Shown here one piece after another: positions 60,024 through 64,000 of a stretch of DNA of 64,000 nucleotides. The position numbers and the translations under genes were made by a program. The notes under the pieces were generated by a model that worked only from the letters and a program-made list of their open reading frames with translations, searched no databases and was not told the origin of the DNA. The first letter of the stretch is position 1; each line of letters starts with the position of its first letter. The stretch is from Pseudohongiella sp. O18. Its GTDB lineage: Bacteria > Pseudomonadota > Gammaproteobacteria > Pseudomonadales > Pseudohongiellaceae. The stretch spans positions 620,001 through 684,000 of the forward strand of contig NZ_JAJSAR010000001.1 in the NCBI RefSeq assembly GCF_021729085.1, read 5' to 3'.

Positions 60024-60803
60024 GTGACAAAAATACTGGCAATCGCCAACCAGAAAGGTGGCGTAGGAAAAACAACCACTTCGGTCAATCTGGCTGCATC
60101 CCTGCAGGCTACCAAACGCAAAGTACTGCTGGTCGACATGGACCCTCAGGGCAACGCCACTATGGGAAGTGGTGTAGATAAAGCAGAGCTGGAATACTCC
60201 GTTTACGATGTGCTGATCGGCGAGGCCGATTTTGATCAGGCCAGAGTGACTGCGCCAGAGGCAGGCTTTGATATGTTGCCGGCGAACGGCGATCTGGTGG
60301 CTGCCGAGATAGAGTTGCTGGAGTTGAACGAGCGAGAAAGTCGTCTCAAGAATCTGCTGGCAAAGGTTCAGGACCGTTATCACTTCATCGTTATAGACTG
60401 CCCGCCATCGCTCAACATGTTGACCCTCAACGCGCTTGTGGCAGCGCAGGGCGTCATCATCCCTATGCAGTGTGAATACTATGCGCTGGAGGGGCTTTCT
60501 GCATTGATGGACACCATCGCGGCGGTCAGTGAGACACACAACCCGCAGCTCAAGGTCGAAGGAATTCTGCGAACCATGTACGATCCGCGCAATAAATTGA
60601 CCACAGAAGTGTCCGGTCAATTATTCGACCATTTTGGTGATCGTGTCTATCGCACCGTGGTACCACGTAATGTCAGGCTGGCAGAGGCGCCAAGTTATGG
60701 CATGCCGGTACTTCAGTACGACAGGCAGTCGCGCGGAGCAATCGCCTATCTGGCGCTTGCCGGAGAGATGCTGCGACGAAATGAGCAGCAGGCGATCGCC
60801 TGA
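60024..60803 (+). CDS. parA: Chromosome partitioning ATPase ParA (Soj)
   Basis: Walker-type ATPase that moves ParB-parS complexes. I choose GTG 60024 (259 residues, MTKILAIANQ...) because AGGTGA lies five bases upstream and the N-terminus then matches Pseudomonas ParA; a GTG nine bases earlier is the alternative. Deviant Walker A KGGVGKTTT, Walker A' DMDPQGNATMG, Walker B IDCPPSLNMLT. Acts with ParB encoded 60 bases downstream and the parS sites in recF. Confidence 0.97.
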   Translation: MTKILAIANQKGGVGKTTTSVNLAASLQATKRKVLLVDMDPQGNATMGSGVDKAELEYSVYDVLIGEADFDQARVTAPEAGFDMLPANGDLVAAEIELLELNERESRLKNLLAKVQDRYHFIVIDCPPSLNMLTLNALVAAQGVIIPMQCEYYALEGLSALMDTIAAVSETHNPQLKVEGILRTMYDPRNKLTTEVSGQLFDHFGDRVYRTVVPRNVRLAEAPSYGMPVLQYDRQSRGAIAYLALAGEMLRRNEQQAIA

Positions 60804-60863
60804 TTGAACAATCAAGAATTTGACTGAGCTGAGGCAGCCAGTAGAAGCAATCAAGGAACAAGC

Positions 60864-61769
60864 ATGTCAGGAAAGAAGAAACTGGGCCGTGGACTGGACA
60901 AATTGCTGGGGGGAGCTACAACCGTCAGACGTGATGCGACACCAGATGTCAGCGACGCGAAGACCCTTACCCCGGGTGAGACCCTTACCGACCAGACTCT
61001 CCGTCACCTGCCTGTTGATCTGATCCAGCGCGGCAAGTACCAACCGCGCACCGATATGCATCAGGAAGCCCTGCAGGAGCTGGCGGAATCGATCAAGGCG
61101 CAGGGCGTCATGCAGCCAATCGTGGTTCGCCCGATTTCAGATGACAAGTTCGAGATCATTGCTGGCGAACGCCGCTGGCGTGCCACGCAACTGGCGGGGC
61201 TGGATACCATCCCCGCTGTGATCAGACTGGTTGGCGACGAATCAGCCATCGCCATGGCGCTGATAGAAAACATCCAGCGTGAAAACCTAAACCCGATTGA
61301 AGAAGCCACCGCGCTGAAGCGCCTGCAGGAAGAGTTTAATCTGACACAGCAGGAAGTGGCAGACGCAGTCGGCAAATCTCGTACAACAGTGACCAATCTA
61401 TTGCGACTGATGTCACTGACCCCGGATGTCCGCCTGATGCTTGAACGTGGCGACCTGGAAATGGGACACGCCCGGGCATTGCTGGCGCTGACCGACGACG
61501 CGCAGAGTGATGCCGCCAAAACGGTCACAGGCAAAGGTTTATCTGTACGCCAGACTGAAGAGCTGGTGCGCCGACTGAGCACGGAACCAAATAAGCCGAA
61601 ACCCGAGCCGCAGCGCGAAGATCCGGACATCAAGCGTCTGGAAGAAAGCCTGTCAGAGCGCGTGGGCGCGCGTGTACAGATTCAGCATGGTCCCAAAGGT
61701 GCAGGCAAAGTGACGCTGCGTTACAACAGCCTGGATGAATTGGACGGAATTCTGGCACATATTAAGTAA
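60864..61769 (+). CDS. parB: Chromosome partitioning protein ParB (Spo0J)
   Basis: CTP-binding clamp that loads at parS. The 301 residues include a basic N-terminus (KKKLGRGLDKLLGG) for ParA contact, the CTPase motif GERRWRA, ALIENIQRENLNPIEEA, the helix-turn-helix LTQQEVADAVGKSRTTVTNLL that reads parS, and a C-terminal dimerisation domain (about 245-301). AAGGAAC precedes the ATG. Two parS sites of the expected sequence lie in recF, 11-12 kb away on the other side of the origin region. Confidence 0.98.
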   Translation: MSGKKKLGRGLDKLLGGATTVRRDATPDVSDAKTLTPGETLTDQTLRHLPVDLIQRGKYQPRTDMHQEALQELAESIKAQGVMQPIVVRPISDDKFEIIAGERRWRATQLAGLDTIPAVIRLVGDESAIAMALIENIQRENLNPIEEATALKRLQEEFNLTQQEVADAVGKSRTTVTNLLRLMSLTPDVRLMLERGDLEMGHARALLALTDDAQSDAAKTVTGKGLSVRQTEELVRRLSTEPNKPKPEPQREDPDIKRLEESLSERVGARVQIQHGPKGAGKVTLRYNSLDELDGILAHIK

Positions 61770-61787
61770 TTAGCTGCGATTGGCGTG

Positions 61788-61816
61788 TTGATACTGTGCA
61801 CCAAAATACCTATAAT
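61788..61816 (+). promoter_or_regulatory. Strong sigma-70 promoter of the ATP synthase operon
   Basis: TTGATA (61788-61793), exactly 17 bases, then the consensus TATAAT (61811-61816), 54 bases before the atpI start. The best promoter match noticed in the window; transcription should begin near 61823. Confidence 0.85.
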
Positions 61817-61869
61817 GCGCACCTCTAAAGGGGAACGGACGCCAAGAACAAGAGAGCTTTTGACGACCA

Positions 61870-62265
61870 GTGACAGACATGTCAACGATAAAAGCTCCTC
61901 CCATATATAAAGTTGCAGCCTTCCAGCTGTTGTTTTTGTTGCTAATCAGTGCTTTAGCAGCGATTCTGGCTGGCTGGGTCAGTGCGTATTCATTACTGAT
62001 CGGTGGTTTGATTTCTTTGATACCGGGCACGCTGTTTGCGAGTCGGGTTTTCAAGTACCGGGGCGCGAGAGCGGCCCAAATGATCGCGCGAGAGGTTTAC
62101 CGCGGTGAGGCCATAAAACTGGTACTTTCTGCGGCGGGTTTTGCACTTAGCTTTATATACGTAGAACCCTTGAATGTAGTGGCTTTATTTTCAGGATTTG
62201 TTCTGGTTTATCTGGCCGGCGTCGTATTGTTTGCACGCCTGATCAGGTCGCCGGACAACTCGTAA
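61870..62265 (+). CDS. atpI: ATP synthase operon protein AtpI
   Basis: Small inner-membrane protein that assists c-ring assembly and possibly ion supply. The 131 residues contain four hydrophobic segments (about 13-35, 38-55, 75-95 and 98-122), the usual AtpI topology. Start is GTG 61870 or ATG 61879, neither with a strong ribosome binding site. First gene of the atp operon. Confidence 0.88.
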   Translation: MTDMSTIKAPPIYKVAAFQLLFLLLISALAAILAGWVSAYSLLIGGLISLIPGTLFASRVFKYRGARAAQMIAREVYRGEAIKLVLSAAGFALSFIYVEPLNVVALFSGFVLVYLAGVVLFARLIRSPDNS

Positions 62266-62290
62266 AATCGGCGAACTGACAAGTACATAA

Positions 62291-63160
<870 letters not shown>

Positions 63161-63230
63161 ACGCTTTTAGTTAGACCTTTAAGATCAGCAATACCTTTAG
63201 ATAAACCTTTAGTGAAACTTGGAGAAAAAA

Positions 63231-63476
63231 ATGGAAACTATTCAGGCATTTTCAGTAATCGCAATTGCCCTCATCTTCGGTCTGTGTGGTGCTGGCACCG
63301 CGGTTGCTTTCGGTAACCTGGGTGGCAAGTTGATTGAGAGCTCAGCACGTCAGCCAGAACTGGCGCCAAAACTGCAGGTTCAGTTCTTCCTGGTTGCTGG
63401 TTTCGTCGACGTAATCTCCATCATCGGTGTCGGTATCTCCTTCGTGTTCCTGTTCGCCAACCCGTTCCTGGGTTAA
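63231..63476 (+). CDS. atpE: ATP synthase F0 subunit c
   Basis: Proteolipid of the rotor ring, 81 residues from ATG 63231 (GGAG seven bases upstream; an in-frame TTG at 63219 is unlikely). Two hairpin helices flank the polar loop SARQPELAPKLQ; the proton-carrying carboxylate is the Asp in AGFVDVISIIG. No Na-binding signature (the Gln/Glu set of sodium rings) is evident, so a proton ring is expected. Confidence 0.97.
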   Translation: METIQAFSVIAIALIFGLCGAGTAVAFGNLGGKLIESSARQPELAPKLQVQFFLVAGFVDVISIIGVGISFVFLFANPFLG

Positions 63477-63531
63477 TCGAACGCTTGAAAAGAGTTTCAA
63501 GCCACGCGACTACTGACGCAGAGGTAAAAAC

Positions 63532-64000
63532 ATGAATCTTAACGCAACCATAATCGGCCAAACGATTGCCTTTGCCGTGTTCGTATGGTTCTGCCTGAAG
63601 TATGTGTGGCCTCCGATCACACAGGCTCTGGCAGAGCGGCAGAAGAAAATCGCCGAGGGTCTGGAAGCGGCGGATCGTGCCCAGCGTGATCTGAGCCTGG
63701 CTCAGAACAAGGCGGCCGATGATCTGCGCGAAGCCAAGATCAAAAGCGCCGAAATCATCGATATGGCCAACAAGCGCGCCAACCAGATCGTTGATGAAGC
63801 CAAAGAAAAAGCACGTGACGAAGGGCAGCGCCTGATAGCTGGCGCCAAAGCTGAAATCGAAATGGAAGTTCAGCGCGCCAAAGAAGAATTGCGTGCACAA
63901 GTCGCAGCCATTGCCATTGCGGGTGCCGAGAAGATTCTCGAAAGCTCAGTGGACAAGGCTGCCAACGAAGAGCTGGTTAAGAAACTCGCTTCTGAGTTAT
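63532..64000 (+). CDS. atpF: ATP synthase F0 subunit b (cut at the stop codon)
   Basis: Peripheral-stalk subunit with an N-terminal membrane helix (about 5-24) and a long charged helix rich in Ala, Lys and Glu. The ATG at 63532 follows GAGG. The window ends after exactly 156 complete codons plus one T; E. coli subunit b is also 156 residues and ends in AEL, while this ends in SEL. The missing two bases probably complete a stop codon, so the whole protein is likely visible. Confidence 0.96.
   Translation, partial: MNLNATIIGQTIAFAVFVWFCLKYVWPPITQALAERQKKIAEGLEAADRAQRDLSLAQNKAADDLREAKIKSAEIIDMANKRANQIVDEAKEKARDEGQRLIAGAKAEIEMEVQRAKEELRAQVAAIAIAGAEKILESSVDKAANEELVKKLASEL

Overview
The window is an ordinary chromosomal segment around the replication origin of a gammaproteobacterium. 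Its gene neighbourhoods are those of Pseudomonas: rpmH-rnpA-yidD-yidC-mnmE-mnmG-rsmG-parA-parB-atp on one side of oriC, dnaA-dnaN-recF-gyrB, glyQS, rsmB-fmt-def, dprA-tsaC-hemF-aroE on the other, and a second block dgcP-dsbA-cytochrome c4-engB-polA-znuABC. Several expected neighbours are missing (zur, the LysM gene beside def, ctaA) and the blocks are joined differently, so I infer a relative of Pseudomonadales/Cellvibrionales type (possibly Pseudohongiella-like) rather than Pseudomonas itself. Nothing resembles a prophage, transposon, CRISPR array or genomic island; no tRNA or rRNA gene was seen.

Layout. 1-4.6 kb: minus-strand type II secretion genes in the order gspL-gspM-gspE-gspF, with the first bases of a further gene (probably gspG) at the edge. 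4.7-9 kb: diguanylate cyclase DgcP, DsbA, a dihaem cytochrome c4 and EngB. 9-14.6 kb: DNA polymerase I and a divergent zinc-uptake locus znuA / znuC-znuB with a clear Zur-type operator. 14.6-28.4 kb: a respiratory island with SCO, haem O synthase (CyoE), a small unknown two-gene unit, a plus-strand oxidase operon (subunit II with two fused cytochrome c domains, subunit I, two subunit III-like proteins, subunit IV), a thioredoxin-like protein, SURF1, a DUF2909 protein, and a minus-strand aa3 oxidase operon (coxB-ctaD-cox11-coxC). 28.7-35 kb: oligopeptidase A, a gamma carbonic anhydrase, AroE, HemF, TsaC, DprA. 35-41 kb: Def-Fmt-RsmB and TrkA-TrkH. 41-46.4 kb: a lipid A-type acyltransferase, GlyQ-GlyS, GmhB and PlsC. 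46.4-64 kb: the origin region with gyrB-recF-dnaN-dnaA facing away from rpmH-rnpA-yidD-yidC-mnmE, then mnmG-rsmG-parA-parB and the start of the ATP synthase operon (atpI-atpB-atpE-atpF).

How it works together. DnaA-box clusters lie both between dnaA and rpmH and between mnmE and mnmG. Two parS sites, both inside recF, sit beside them and would be bound by the ParB encoded about 11-12 kb away. The oxidase genes, their copper and haem delivery factors (SCO, Cox11, SURF1, CyoE) and cytochrome c4 form a respiratory block; the ATP synthase operon is at the other end of the window.

The observations I rate highest are: a full-length PolA in which all the 3'-5' proofreading metal ligands appear to be replaced; two parS sites written into recF in the same reading frame; a nested inverted-repeat element between znuA and polA; and four convergent gene pairs whose 3' ends overlap. 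I did not find a convincing undescribed system.
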